Shown: positions 16,826-24,479 of the stretch, piece by piece
How positions within the stretch are numbered: position 1 is the stretch's first letter
How the letters are laid out: every line of letters begins with the position of its first letter
Assembly (NCBI GenBank): GCA_902785425.1
Contig: CACZYP010000041.1
Location: 1-33,753 of the forward strand
DNA: 33,753 bases
Direction of reading: 5' to 3'
Source of the DNA: an uncultured Ruminococcus sp.
Lineage (GTDB): Bacteria; Bacillota; Clostridia; Oscillospirales; Acutalibacteraceae
Notes under the pieces: generated by a model
Databases searched by the model: none
Seen by the model: the letters and a program-made list of their open reading frames with translations, nothing else
What the model was told of the DNA's origin: nothing
Position numbers and translations under genes: made by a program

Positions 16826-17141
16826 AATGTCACCTCCTTGACTTTATTTCCATCCGTCATTCACACGGCCGTTATTAATAAGCTGCGTAGACAGCGACCG
16901 ATGAATAATTTCGGGATATATTATGACCCCATGACAAACTTGATCGGCCATATAACCGTTCAACGCCTGACAATGAGGTAATAAACCATCTATAAATAAC
17001 GAAGCACCGACACGCACAGAGGAGGGAGGCATCGTACTCAAACGGCAGAGAAAAAGACAAAGGCTTGCCGTTTGAGTACAATGCTTGAAAGGAATTATGC
17101 TTGTCAGCACATACGAAATACTTTATTTATTACAATTTTAT
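16826..17141 (-). promoter_or_regulatory. Long 5' leader with strong hairpin ahead of the GG-peptide gene
   Basis: About 315 nt separate the expected transcription start (near 17141) from ATG 16825. The leader holds a perfect 14-bp inverted repeat, 17034-17047 with 17066-17079 (GTACTCAAACGGCA), extendable by GCAT/ATGC to 18 of 19 pairs, with an 18-nt U-rich loop in the minus-strand RNA. I match it to no riboswitch I know. Frames of 88 and 68 codons on the minus strand here lack ribosome binding sites and recognisable sequence. Confidence 0.5.
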
Positions 17142-17147
17142 TTATAC

Positions 17148-17176
17148 ATTATATCAAAAAATTTACAACTCATCAA
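17148..17176 (-). promoter_or_regulatory. Promoter of the GG-peptide/dockerin transcript
   Basis: On the minus strand TTGATG (17176-17171), 17 bp, TATAAT (17153-17148). It is the only well-spaced promoter found upstream of the two genes. Confidence 0.65.
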
Positions 17177-17593
17177 GTTAAATAATTGTAACTATTGTGT
17201 TTGTATTATTTTAGTTCATATATACAAACAGAAATGACGGTATCGTGTGCTTAAAAAAGTTTTGATTAAATCTTGAATTTTTTGTATTCTTTACCCATGT
17301 GTCGAATAATGTAAAACACATCGAAACAGTCCAAAAAAAATCTTCGGACAATGATCCTTTTTGTGTGGAATCAGAATTTGTGGGCAAATCTGCCGATAAA
17401 TAAAACTCCGATATGCATAGAAACTCATGGACCAGACGTATTCCGAGCATTTTAGGCTGTCAGATATTATAGAAAGCATATCAAAGTTCGTATAAAACCC
17501 TGTATACTTCCAATTGAAAAGTTTGGGTGCGTGCAATGATCCTGAATCTGCACTATGTCAGTGCGCATACCGCCACAGCCGCACGGCTGCAGC
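17177..17593. other. Gene-free stretch between divergent promoters
   Basis: Mixed AT-rich DNA. Minus-strand frames at 17211-17450 and 17291-17536 overlap each other, have no convincing ribosome binding site and no familiar sequence. A small palindrome CAGCCG-CA-CGGCTG (17576-17589) abuts the -35 of the lipoprotein promoter and could be an operator. Otherwise I see nothing. Confidence 0.5.
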
Positions 17594-17622
17594 TTGACAA
17601 CATGAGGAAAATATGATAAATT
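17594..17622 (+). promoter_or_regulatory. Promoter of the lipoprotein gene
   Basis: Consensus TTGACA (17594-17599), 17 bp, TAAATT (17617-17622). The start codon follows 30 bp later, giving a short leader with GGAGGG. Confidence 0.7.
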
Positions 17623-17652
17623 TAATTTATAAGTTTATGGAGGGACAATATA

Positions 17653-18291
17653 ATGAAAAGAATCATCGCAGCCGTTGCTGCCGTAACTATGCTTTGCTCA
17701 TTTATGACAGCATGCACCAAAGACACCGAAAACGACGTTCAGAGCAGCGAAGTCTCATCACAAGAGGTTTCAAGCGCTGCTTCCGAGACAGTTTCCGTAA
17801 AAAGCGAGCCTGTTAAAACAGAGCCGGAGTCAAAGCTTGTTGAGATAAACATGGATAACTGGACAGATTACTTTGAAGAGGAGCTTGTTGAGACTATCGA
17901 CGTTGATTCCGACGAAAGAGGAGTCATCACAACGGCTATAGCACGATACAACCTGAAAGTCAGAGACGAATACGTTTCAAAGCTCGATCTCAACAATACA
18001 GAAGCGGAGATCAGGTCGCAGGTCATCGGCATCAGAGAAACGTCGTTTATTTACAATCAGGACGGAGCCGCAGTAGTCGGCGACGTATACGAAGAGCAAG
18101 GCGAGGAGATATCCGAGAGCACCGTTGCCGAGTTTGTTCCCAAAACAGACGACACACAGCTTTTAGAGCTTACATTCGTTAATGAGCAGGGCTACATCTA
18201 CGGCGAAAACGGCGCCATTACAGATTCGTTCTTTGCACACTACGCCGACCCGCAGATCTTCGATATCGAAGGAACGATTGCACTTTTTTAA
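17653..18291 (+). CDS. Putative lipoprotein, unknown function
   Basis: A 212-residue protein. Residues 1-21 form a lipoprotein signal peptide (basic MKR, hydrophobic core, then SFMTAC with Cys21 as the lipidation site). A Ser/Glu/Val-rich linker follows (about 28-60: SSEVSSQEVSSAASETVSVK), then a compact acidic domain (about 62-212) that I do not recognise. It would be anchored on the outer face of the cell membrane. It has its own consensus promoter and GGAGGG ribosome binding site and no operon partner. A modest hairpin with GTTTT lies just after the stop. Confidence 0.8.
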   Translation: MKRIIAAVAAVTMLCSFMTACTKDTENDVQSSEVSSQEVSSAASETVSVKSEPVKTEPESKLVEINMDNWTDYFEEELVETIDVDSDERGVITTAIARYNLKVRDEYVSKLDLNNTEAEIRSQVIGIRETSFIYNQDGAAVVGDVYEEQGEEISESTVAEFVPKTDDTQLLELTFVNEQGYIYGENGAITDSFFAHYADPQIFDIEGTIALF

Positions 18292-18294
18292 TGC

Positions 18295-18325
18295 GGAGTG
18301 TGAAGTGTCGCTTCGCTCCCGTTTT
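18295..18325 (+). terminator. Probable terminator after the lipoprotein gene
   Basis: GGAG-TGT-GAAG, loop TGTCG, CTTC-G-CTCC (18295-18319), then CGTTTT. The stem is interrupted and the U run is short. Part of it (GTCGCTTCGCTCC) is the same word that begins repeats B and D. Confidence 0.45.
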
Positions 18326-18326
18326 C

Positions 18327-18676
18327 CAATGGACAATTGACAATGGACAATGGACAATTTCGGAAGCGGCTGCGCCGCTTGATTATATTAGCTTATTCAG
18401 GTTTAATAGTTATCGCTCGGCAGCGAAGTAAAGAATAGTTTTTTGATGATTAAGGAACCACTGAATAAATCACGCCCTACGGGCTGAGCACCCATCTTGC
18501 TTGCATCTTTTGGTCAAATTGAACTCAAAAGCCTTGAAATACGTCAGTATTCCGGCGGCTTTTTCGTCCAATTTGCCTCAAATGGCACTCGATTTAATCA
18601 GTGCCTCCTTAATACAAATCCAACTCGCCGCAGGCGAGTTCCATAATTGTCCATTGTCAATTGTCCATTGTCAATT
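18327..18676. repeat. Heptad-flanked intergenic repeat, copy E, carrying a nested insertion
   Basis: The left arm has four CAATGGA/CAATTGA heptads (18327-18358). It is followed by AAGCGGC-TGC-GCCGCTT, a core nearly identical to copy A up to GATGA (18449), then the 163-bp MITE-like element, then the resumed core TACAAATCCAACTCGCC, the ACTCGCC-GCA-GGCGAGT palindrome and a right arm of inverse heptads. It lies between convergent genes. Confidence 0.75.
18450..18612. mobile_element. MITE-like element, 163 bp, with 22-bp terminal inverted repeats
   Basis: The left end TTAAGGAACCACTGAATAAA (18450-18469, inverted repeat continuing to 18471) and the reverse complement of 18591-18612 agree at 19 of 22 positions. 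Both ends start with TTAA. Copy A of the host repeat shows the empty site: GATGA-CTAA-TACAAATCC there, GATGA-TTAA[element]TTAA-TACAAATCC here, consistent with TTAA (or TA) target duplication. There is no coding capacity; it would need a transposase supplied elsewhere. A second family member lies at 1-227. Confidence 0.75.
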
Positions 18677-18680
18677 ATTA

Positions 18681-18807
18681 ATACGATCCAACTCGCCGAA
18701 GGCGAGTTCATTCATTCCACTTTCCACTTTCAACATTCCACATTAAAAAAGGGCGAACGCAGTGAGCCTGACCGCAATTTTCCATTTTCCATTTTCAATT
18801 TTCAATT
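18681..18807. repeat. Additional heptad repeat segment next to copy E
   Basis: A second ATCCAACTCGCC-GAA-GGCGAGTT palindrome (about 18686-18709), then CACTTTC-type heptads (18716-18745) and TTTTCCA/TTTTCAA heptads up to the trpF terminator (18777-18807). It reads like a second right arm joined to copy E. Confidence 0.6.
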
Positions 18808-18842
18808 AAAAAGAGCGGCTGCTTTCGGCAGCCGCTTCTCTT
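18808..18842 (-). terminator. Intrinsic terminator of the trp operon
   Basis: On the minus strand AGCGGCTGC (18836-18828) pairs with GCAGCCGCT (18822-18814) around a CGAAA loop, followed by CTTTTT. It begins directly at the trpF stop codon and closes the operon. Confidence 0.88.
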
Positions 18843-19432
18843 CATCTTATCGCCGCAACAAATCGCTGCGCTTTTTCAAGGTCTTTAAAACCGTTTGTCT
18901 CAATGCAGGAGCTTGCGTCTACCGCAAACGGGTGCAGTGTTTTAATCGCATCGGAAACGTTGTTCTCATTCAGTCCGCCTGCAAGGAAATAGTCACGGCG
19001 AACAGTCTCGATCAATGACCAGTCGAACACCTCGCCCGAACCGCTGCCCGAATCGAGCAGCACAATGTCTGCACGGCTTTGCTCGGCTTTTTCGGCGTCC
19101 GATACGTTCTTGACCTTAAAAGCCTTTATTACAGTAATGCCTCTTTTTTGCAGCTCTGAGATATACTCTCCGCTCTCTTCCCCATGCAGCTGCGCCGCTT
19201 TTATCGCACCGCTTTCATAAAGCGATATCACATTTTCAATAGCTTCGTCAACAAAAACGCCGACAGGGATTATTTCCGGATCAAGAAGCCTGGTCAGTTC
19301 AAGAGCCGCTTCCGGCGTAACGTACCGCTTGCTGCTTTTTGCAAATACATATCCGATATAGTCGGGCTTAACGAGGTTCACAAGCTCGATGTCTTCTTTT
19401 CTGCGTATACCGCAAAGCTTTATCTTAGTCAT
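18842..19432 (-). CDS. trpF: Phosphoribosylanthranilate isomerase
   Basis: Converts N-(5-phosphoribosyl)anthranilate to CdRP, third step of tryptophan synthesis. The 196-residue (beta/alpha)8 barrel begins KIKLCGIRR with catalytic Cys7, has the AAQLHG strand (about residue 80), LLDSGSGSG with the catalytic Asp and phosphate loop, and LAGGLNENNV. The usual DVSSGVE signature reads DASSCIET here, a mild variation. It overlaps the end of trpC by 8 bp, so translation is probably coupled. It is the last gene of the operon, stopping at the terminator. Confidence 0.95.
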   Translation of the reverse strand: MTKIKLCGIRRKEDIELVNLVKPDYIGYVFAKSSKRYVTPEAALELTRLLDPEIIPVGVFVDEAIENVISLYESGAIKAAQLHGEESGEYISELQKRGITVIKAFKVKNVSDAEKAEQSRADIVLLDSGSGSGEVFDWSLIETVRRDYFLAGGLNENNVSDAIKTLHPFAVDASSCIETNGFKDLEKAQRFVAAIR

Positions 19433-20210
19433 TGCTGCCTCTCAATTCGTCAAGCTTCGCTTTCTTATCCTCTGCACGCATGAGAGCTTCGCCGATAAGA
19501 ACTGCGTCTACGCCGGACTCTCTCAAAAGTTCGATATCTTTTCCCGAAGTCACTCCGCTTTCGGAAACAAAAACAACATCGCCCGGCACCAAGCTGCGAA
19601 GCTTGCGGCTGTTGCCCGTATCTACCGAAAAATCCTTCAGGTTTCTGTTGTTCACGCCGATAATGCGTGCGCCTGCCTTTACAGCGTCGGCTACTTCGCT
19701 CTCGCTGTGAGCCTCTACAAGCGCCGACAGACCAAGCTCGTCACAGATGGCGATATACTCCCTGATGCGCTCGCAGGGCAGTATAGAACAGATAAGCAGC
19801 ACTGCGCCTGCGCCGAGAATCTTTGCTTCGTATATCATGTACTCGTCAACGGTGAAATCCTTGCGAAGACACGGAATGCTCACCGTTTCGGCTATCTCTT
19901 TGAGATAGCTGTCGCTTCCGAGGAAACGGCTCGGCTCTGTCAAAACCGAAATGCAGTCTGCGCCTGCTTTTTCGTACTGCTTCGCTATTTCAAGATACGG
20001 AAAATCTTCGGCAATGATCCCCTTTGAAGGTGACGCTTTCTTGCATTCGCAGATAAACGACATACCGGGCTTCTTCAAAGCTTTCTCGAATCGGAAATCG
20101 CCCTTCGGAAGCTCATGTGCCATTCTTTTTATTTCTTCAAGTGATATATTCTTTTTAGCCGCTTCAACACGTTCTGCTGCGTGTGCGGCAAGCTCGTCAA
20201 GTATCGTCAT
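19425..20210 (-). CDS. trpC: Indole-3-glycerol-phosphate synthase
   Basis: Ring closure of CdRP to indole-3-glycerol phosphate. 261 residues with the family motifs FICECKKASPSKGII (catalytic Lys), LRKDFTVDEYMIYEAK, GVNNRNLKDFSVD and VSESGV. The open frame extends 26 codons into trpD, but the protein family begins MTILDELA at ATG 20210, 4 bp after the trpD stop (20215). The ribosome binding site is weak (GGGTGA), suggesting coupling to trpD translation. It overlaps trpF by 8 bp. Confidence 0.95.
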   Translation of the reverse strand: MTILDELAAHAAERVEAAKKNISLEEIKRMAHELPKGDFRFEKALKKPGMSFICECKKASPSKGIIAEDFPYLEIAKQYEKAGADCISVLTEPSRFLGSDSYLKEIAETVSIPCLRKDFTVDEYMIYEAKILGAGAVLLICSILPCERIREYIAICDELGLSALVEAHSESEVADAVKAGARIIGVNNRNLKDFSVDTGNSRKLRSLVPGDVVFVSESGVTSGKDIELLRESGVDAVLIGEALMRAEDKKAKLDELRGSND

Positions 20211-20214
20211 ATTA

Positions 20215-21234
20215 TCACCCGTTCGATTCGGCAACAAATTTATCGAGTGTTTCGAGTGCCTTGCCGCTGTCGATAAGCTCCTCTGCAAGCTTTATACCCT
20301 CAGCCATGCTCTCTGCCTTGCCGCCGATGTAGATAGCTGCGCCTGCATTCATAAGAACAGTGTTTCTCATGTGACCCTTGATCTCGCCTGCAAGGATACC
20401 TCTTGTAATAGCTGCGTTCTCGGCAGGTGTGCCGCCCTTGATATCGTCCTTTGTGCAGCGCTCGAAGCCGAACTGCTCGGGAGTGATAGTGTACTTTTTG
20501 AGCCAGCCGTCCTTGTACTCGCAAACTGTTGTCGGTGCGCTCAAAGAGATCTCGTCAAGCTTATCGTTGCCGTAAACTACCATACCGTTCTTAGAACCGA
20601 GCTTCATCAGAACTTCTGCCACAGGTTCAAGAAGCACGCTGTCATATACGCCGAGGAGATGATGCTTCGGGCATGCGGGATTAGTAAGAGGTCCGAGGAT
20701 ATTGAAAACTGTGCGGAAACCGAGTTCTTTTCTGATGGGACCTACATATTTCATTGATGTGTGGTACTTCTGTGCAAAGAAGAAGCAGAAGCCTACGTCT
20801 TCAAGAAGCTGTCTGCACTTTTCCGGCTCTAAGCTGATGTTTGCGCCGAGAGCTTCAAGACAGTCTGCCGTTCCCGAAAGAGAGGAAGCCGCACGGTTGC
20901 CGTGCTTCGACACCTTTATTCCTGCCGCTGCGATAACGAAAGCGGACGTTGTGGAAACGTTGAAGCTCTGAGCGTTGTCGCCGCCCGTGCCTACGATCTC
21001 AAGAAGATCGAGGTCGTTTTCAAACTTTGTTGCTGCGTCTCTCATAGCTGCCGCACAGCCTGTGATCTCGTCGATCGTCTCTGCCTTTGTGCTCTTTGTT
21101 GAGAGTGCGGAAAGGAATGCAGCGTTCTGTGTGGGTGTTGTCTGACCCGACATGATCTCCGAAATAACGGCGTAAGCCTCTTCATATGTCAGATCCTGCT
21201 TGTCTACAATTTTAGCGATAGCTTCCTTTATCAT
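20215..21234 (-). CDS. trpD: Anthranilate phosphoribosyltransferase
   Basis: Joins anthranilate to PRPP. 339 residues, normal for the family. The PRPP-binding loop [18 protein letters not shown] is clear (about residues 82-99), followed by [21 protein letters not shown] and the conserved GPLTNPA segment. ATG 21234 has a very good ribosome binding site (AAAGGAGG). It follows trpA by 14 bp. Finding trpD after trpA instead of after trpG is unusual. Confidence 0.95.
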   Translation of the reverse strand: MIKEAIAKIVDKQDLTYEEAYAVISEIMSGQTTPTQNAAFLSALSTKSTKAETIDEITGCAAAMRDAATKFENDLDLLEIVGTGGDNAQSFNVSTTSAFVIAAAGIKVSKHGNRAASSLSGTADCLEALGANISLEPEKCRQLLEDVGFCFFFAQKYHTSMKYVGPIRKELGFRTVFNILGPLTNPACPKHHLLGVYDSVLLEPVAEVLMKLGSKNGMVVYGNDKLDEISLSAPTTVCEYKDGWLKKYTITPEQFGFERCTKDDIKGGTPAENAAITRGILAGEIKGHMRNTVLMNAGAAIYIGGKAESMAEGIKLAEELIDSGKALETLDKFVAESNG

Positions 21235-21248
21235 GATGAGTTCCTCCT

Positions 21249-22025
21249 TTATGCCTCTGAAACAGCTTTCTTCATTTCCTTTACATATTCGCCGACATAC
21301 GGTGCGGCGTCTTTGCCGTGCTTTTCAAGTATCTTGATTATAGCCGAGCCGACTATTGCGCCGTCGGACTTAGCCGCCATAGCCTTTGCCTGTTCGGGCT
21401 TCGAGATGCCGAAGCCTACAGCGCACGGAACGTCCGTATTAGCTCTGATAACGCTTACGATCTTATCAATATCGGTAGTGATCTCGCTTCTTGTTCCCGT
21501 AACTCCGAGACTCGACACAACGTAAATGAAGCCCTCTGCTTCCTTAGCTATCATCGAAATACGGTTCTCGGAGGTCGGTGCAACGAGAGAGATAAGATCA
21601 ACGCCGTAATTGCGTGCGTCCTGCAGGAACTCGTTCTTCTCTTCAAACGGGATATCGGGAAGGATAATGCCGTCGATGCCTGTCTCGGAGCATCTCTTCA
21701 TGAAGCGCTCCGAGCCGTAAGAGAAAACAACGTTTGCATACGTCATGAAAACGAGCGGAACGGTAACGTCACGGCGAAGCTCCGTTACAAGATCGAATAC
21801 CTTATCGGTAGTAACGCCGCCTGCAAGCGCTCTGATGTTTGCGCCCTGTATAACGGGACCTTCTGCTGTCGGATCCGAAAACGGGATGCCAAGCTCAATA
21901 AGATCTGCGCCGTTTTCGGCAGCTGCACGAACGGCCTTTGCTGTCGTTTCAAGGTCGGGGTCGCCGCAGGTAATGAACGGAATGAATGCTTTGCCGTTAG
22001 CAAAAGCCTTTTTTATGTTGCTCAT
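21249..22025 (-). CDS. trpA: Tryptophan synthase alpha subunit
   Basis: Cleaves indole-3-glycerol phosphate to indole and glyceraldehyde 3-phosphate; normally channels indole to TrpB. The 258-residue barrel shows [11 protein letters not shown] (about 14-24), [17 protein letters not shown] with catalytic Glu44, and the phosphate-binding GFGISKPEQ and GAIVGSAI segments. The second catalytic carboxylate (Asp60 in Salmonella) is Glu55 here. It lies between trpG (12 bp upstream) and trpD (14 bp downstream), with AAGGAGC as ribosome binding site. No trpB is in the operon, so its partner must be encoded elsewhere. Confidence 0.95.
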   Translation of the reverse strand: MSNIKKAFANGKAFIPFITCGDPDLETTAKAVRAAAENGADLIELGIPFSDPTAEGPVIQGANIRALAGGVTTDKVFDLVTELRRDVTVPLVFMTYANVVFSYGSERFMKRCSETGIDGIILPDIPFEEKNEFLQDARNYGVDLISLVAPTSENRISMIAKEAEGFIYVVSSLGVTGTRSEITTDIDKIVSVIRANTDVPCAVGFGISKPEQAKAMAAKSDGAIVGSAIIKILEKHGKDAAPYVGEYVKEMKKAVSEA

Positions 22026-22037
22026 GATAAATGCTCC

Positions 22038-22607
22038 TTATCTTACTTTCAAAAAGTTTCGTAACATCTTTTCGCCGCAGGGCGTCAGTATTGATTCGGG
22101 GTGGAACTGAACGCCGTAGATCGGGTACTTTTTATGCTGCACTGCCATTACCTCGCCGTCGTTTGCAATGGCTGTAACTTCAAGGCAGTCGGGCAGTGTG
22201 TCTGCATTTGCCGCAAGAGAGTGATACCTTGCAACGGGTGCGTTGTCCTCTATGCCCTCAAATATCGGGCTTTTTGCCGTTATCTTTATAGTTGACTGCT
22301 TGCCGTGCATAAGCGTTTTTGCATATGTGATCTCTGCGCCGAACGATTTGCATATCGCCTGATGACCGAGACAAACGCCGAGCGTCGGGATACGTGTGCA
22401 TACGGTAGACGCTGCCTGTGTGATGATGCCTGCGTCCTCCGGTCTGCCGGGACCGGGAGAGATGATGATGCGCTCGGGCGAAAGCTGCTCGATCTCACGC
22501 ACCGTCATTTCATCATTTCTGATGACTTTTATGTTCGGGTCTATCGCACCTATAAGCTGATAGAGATTGTACGAGAAGCTGTCGTAATTATCTATGAGAA
22601 GTATCAT
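22038..22607 (-). CDS. trpG: Anthranilate synthase glutamine amidotransferase component
   Basis: Supplies ammonia from glutamine to TrpE. The 189-residue class I amidotransferase has IDNYDSFSYNLYQ at the start, the oxyanion loop SPGPGRPEDAG (50-60), nucleophile Cys79 in GVCLGHQAI, and the His169-Glu171 pair in FHPESI. The true start is ATG 22607, whose ATGA overlaps the trpE stop; GGAGG precedes it. The open frame upstream of this is only trpE read out of frame. The folate-type PabA is the main alternative, but the context is trp. Confidence 0.95.
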   Translation of the reverse strand: MILLIDNYDSFSYNLYQLIGAIDPNIKVIRNDEMTVREIEQLSPERIIISPGPGRPEDAGIITQAASTVCTRIPTLGVCLGHQAICKSFGAEITYAKTLMHGKQSTIKITAKSPIFEGIEDNAPVARYHSLAANADTLPDCLEVTAIANDGEVMAVQHKKYPIYGVQFHPESILTPCGEKMLRNFLKVR

Positions 22608-24067
22608 AAGTCTGCCTCCTGTCCGAGCTTCAAAGCGTCCATAACTGCGGCAGCTTTGTTGCAGCATTCTTTGAATTCATTTTCCGGAACGGAATCGGCA
22701 ACGATACCTGCGCCGCTTCTGACGAATACTTTTCCGTTCTTCTTGTAAGCGATCCTGATCGCAATACATGTATCAAGATTTCCCGTGAAATCTATGTAGC
22801 CTACGGCGCCGCCGTAAATGCCACGCTTATTGTTTTCAAGCTTTGCGATAAGCTCGCACGCCCTGATCTTCGGAGCGCCCGAAAGCGTTCCTGCCGGAAG
22901 AACTGCACTGAGTGCGTCGAGTGCGTCACAGCCGTCTTTTATCTGTCCTCTTACTGTTGAACCGATGTGCATTACGTGAGAGTAGCGCTCGATACATCTG
23001 AGCTTTTCTACCTCTACGCTGCCGAAGCGGCTTACCTTGCCGAGATCGTTTCTTCCGAGATCGACGAGCATATTGTGCTCGGCAAGCTCTTTCTCGTCTG
23101 CAAGCAATTCTTTTTCAAGGGCGATATCCTGTGCCGCTGTCTTTCCTCTCGGACGAGTGCCTGCAAGAGGGAACGTATGAATAACACCGTCTTCAAGCTT
23201 TACGAGCGTTTCGGGAGAAGCGCCTGCAAGCTCCACGTCCGTGCCGGAGAAATAGAACATATACGGCGACGGGTTTATCGTGCGAAGAACTCTGTATGTA
23301 TTGAAAAGGCTGCCCTCGAACTCTGCCTGGAAGCGGTTTGAAAGAACGATCTGGAAGATGTCGCCCTCCCTGATGTGGTTCTTAGCCGTCTCTGTCATCC
23401 GGCAGTACTCTTCTTCGGAGAAAAGCGGCTGAGGCTCGCTGAGAAGCTTGCCGGGGCGGTCTTTCGTTCTCTCGCCGTATCTTAAAAGCTCCGCCATTTT
23501 TTCGATCGTTTGAGTTGCTTTGAAGTAGCCCTCGCTGCCCTCTTCAAGGCGCATGTTTGCGATGAGCACGATTTTCTTGCGGAAATGATCGAATGCGATC
23601 ACATTGTCGAAAAGCATAAGGTCGATATCCTTGAAGTTTTCCGTATCGTTCACGGGAATACGGAGCTTCGGCTCGGAATAAGCGATAAAGTCATACGAGA
23701 AGTAGCCTACAAGGCCGCCTGTGAATGTAGGCAGATAATCAAGCTTCGGGCTTCTGTAGCGGCTTAGAAGATCTCTCACAGCCTTTATCGGGTCGCCCGT
23801 AAGAGCTTTGCCGTCGATCGTCATCTGATCGCCTACGGCAGTAATGAGAAGCTTCGGATCGTATCCGAGGAAAGTATATCTGCCCCATTTCTCACGCTCC
23901 GTTGCCGACTCCAGCAAGAAGCAGTGTTCCGACGCATTTTTGAGTGCAGCCATCGCCTCTATCGGCGTGCATACATCAGAAAGTATCTCGCAGCTTATGG
24001 GAAGCACGTCGTACTTGCCGCTTTTTGCATAGCTTTCGATCTCGTTCATTTTCGGTAAAAAATTCAT
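22604..24067 (-). CDS. trpE: Anthranilate synthase component I
   Basis: Chorismate plus ammonia to anthranilate, the committed step. 487 residues from ATG 24067, which has GGAGG 9 nt upstream. The frame stays open further upstream, but those codons are the T-box and terminator read as protein. The feedback-inhibitor motif LLES (51-54) is intact, so tryptophan inhibition is expected. The chorismate-binding half has FPLAGTRPRGK, DLGRNDLGKV, LPAGTLSGAPKIRA and GGAVGYIDF. First gene of the operon, overlapping trpG by 4 bp. Regulated by the T-box upstream and, by family knowledge, allosterically. Confidence 0.95.
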   Translation of the reverse strand: MNFLPKMNEIESYAKSGKYDVLPISCEILSDVCTPIEAMAALKNASEHCFLLESATEREKWGRYTFLGYDPKLLITAVGDQMTIDGKALTGDPIKAVRDLLSRYRSPKLDYLPTFTGGLVGYFSYDFIAYSEPKLRIPVNDTENFKDIDLMLFDNVIAFDHFRKKIVLIANMRLEEGSEGYFKATQTIEKMAELLRYGERTKDRPGKLLSEPQPLFSEEEYCRMTETAKNHIREGDIFQIVLSNRFQAEFEGSLFNTYRVLRTINPSPYMFYFSGTDVELAGASPETLVKLEDGVIHTFPLAGTRPRGKTAAQDIALEKELLADEKELAEHNMLVDLGRNDLGKVSRFGSVEVEKLRCIERYSHVMHIGSTVRGQIKDGCDALDALSAVLPAGTLSGAPKIRACELIAKLENNKRGIYGGAVGYIDFTGNLDTCIAIRIAYKKNGKVFVRSGAGIVADSVPENEFKECCNKAAAVMDALKLGQEADL

Positions 24068-24096
24068 AAAACAGCACCTCCGAATCTGCCAAAAAC

Positions 24097-24382
24097 AAAA
24101 AAGCCCTTGACAGACCTCTATTTGATCTGCCAAGGACGAATAAATCTTATCCGCGGTACCACCCTGGTTCATGAGCTTTATCACTCATGCGCTTTGCAGG
24201 ATACTGACATATCCCTGATGATTAACGTACATCGTAACGTCGCAGAATACTCCGGATGGCTCTCACCCGTTTGACTGCGCCCTCGGCGGTCCATTTGCTA
24301 ATCTGTGTTTCACCCGACTCTCAGCACCACGGGCTCTCTGTGGAATCATAATTAACGTTATCTCCGCTTCAACGGTTTTATT
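24097..24382 (-). promoter_or_regulatory. T-box leader, tRNA-Trp responsive
   Basis: On the minus strand the leader carries the T-box itself, AGGGTGGTACCGCG (24165-24152), which pairs with the free acceptor end of uncharged tRNA. It is followed by a terminator stem CCTTGGCAGA/TCTGTCAAGG and a run of T (24135-24097). Upstream, stem I shows the GAGAG and GGTGCTGAGAG elements (about 24336-24317). The codon in specifier position is TGG (24293-24291) within CAAATGGACC, i.e. tryptophan. Uncharged tRNA-Trp should favour the antiterminator and turn the trp operon on. The specifier call rests on position and fit with the operon, not on a computed fold. Confidence 0.9.
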
Positions 24383-24388
24383 GAATGA

Positions 24389-24417
24389 ATTGTACCATAC
24401 ATTTTTTTGTGTGTCAA
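24389..24417 (-). promoter_or_regulatory. Promoter of the trp operon
   Basis: On the minus strand consensus TTGACA (24417-24412), 17 bp, TACAAT (24394-24389). Transcription would start near 24382, directly ahead of stem I of the T-box. Confidence 0.8.
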
Positions 24418-24479
24418 GTGGTTTTTGAAAAAAACTTTGATCGGACGAAAAAAACTTCGTTCAGGTGAGTATAGAACAG

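Noticed and set aside
17012-17062. Possible c-di-GMP riboswitch (CACGCACAG, then ACAAAGGC)
   Set aside because: Only the first word resembles GEMM-I; the GNRA tetraloop receptor, the CGCAAAGCCUCC core and the second stem are missing, and the promoter lies on the other strand.
16844-17110. 88-codon frame upstream of the GG-peptide gene
   Set aside because: No ribosome binding site, it spans the leader hairpin, and the translation is not like any family I know.
24068-24184. 39-codon N-terminal extension of trpE
   Set aside because: The codons are the T-box and terminator hairpin read as protein; ATG 24067 has the ribosome binding site.
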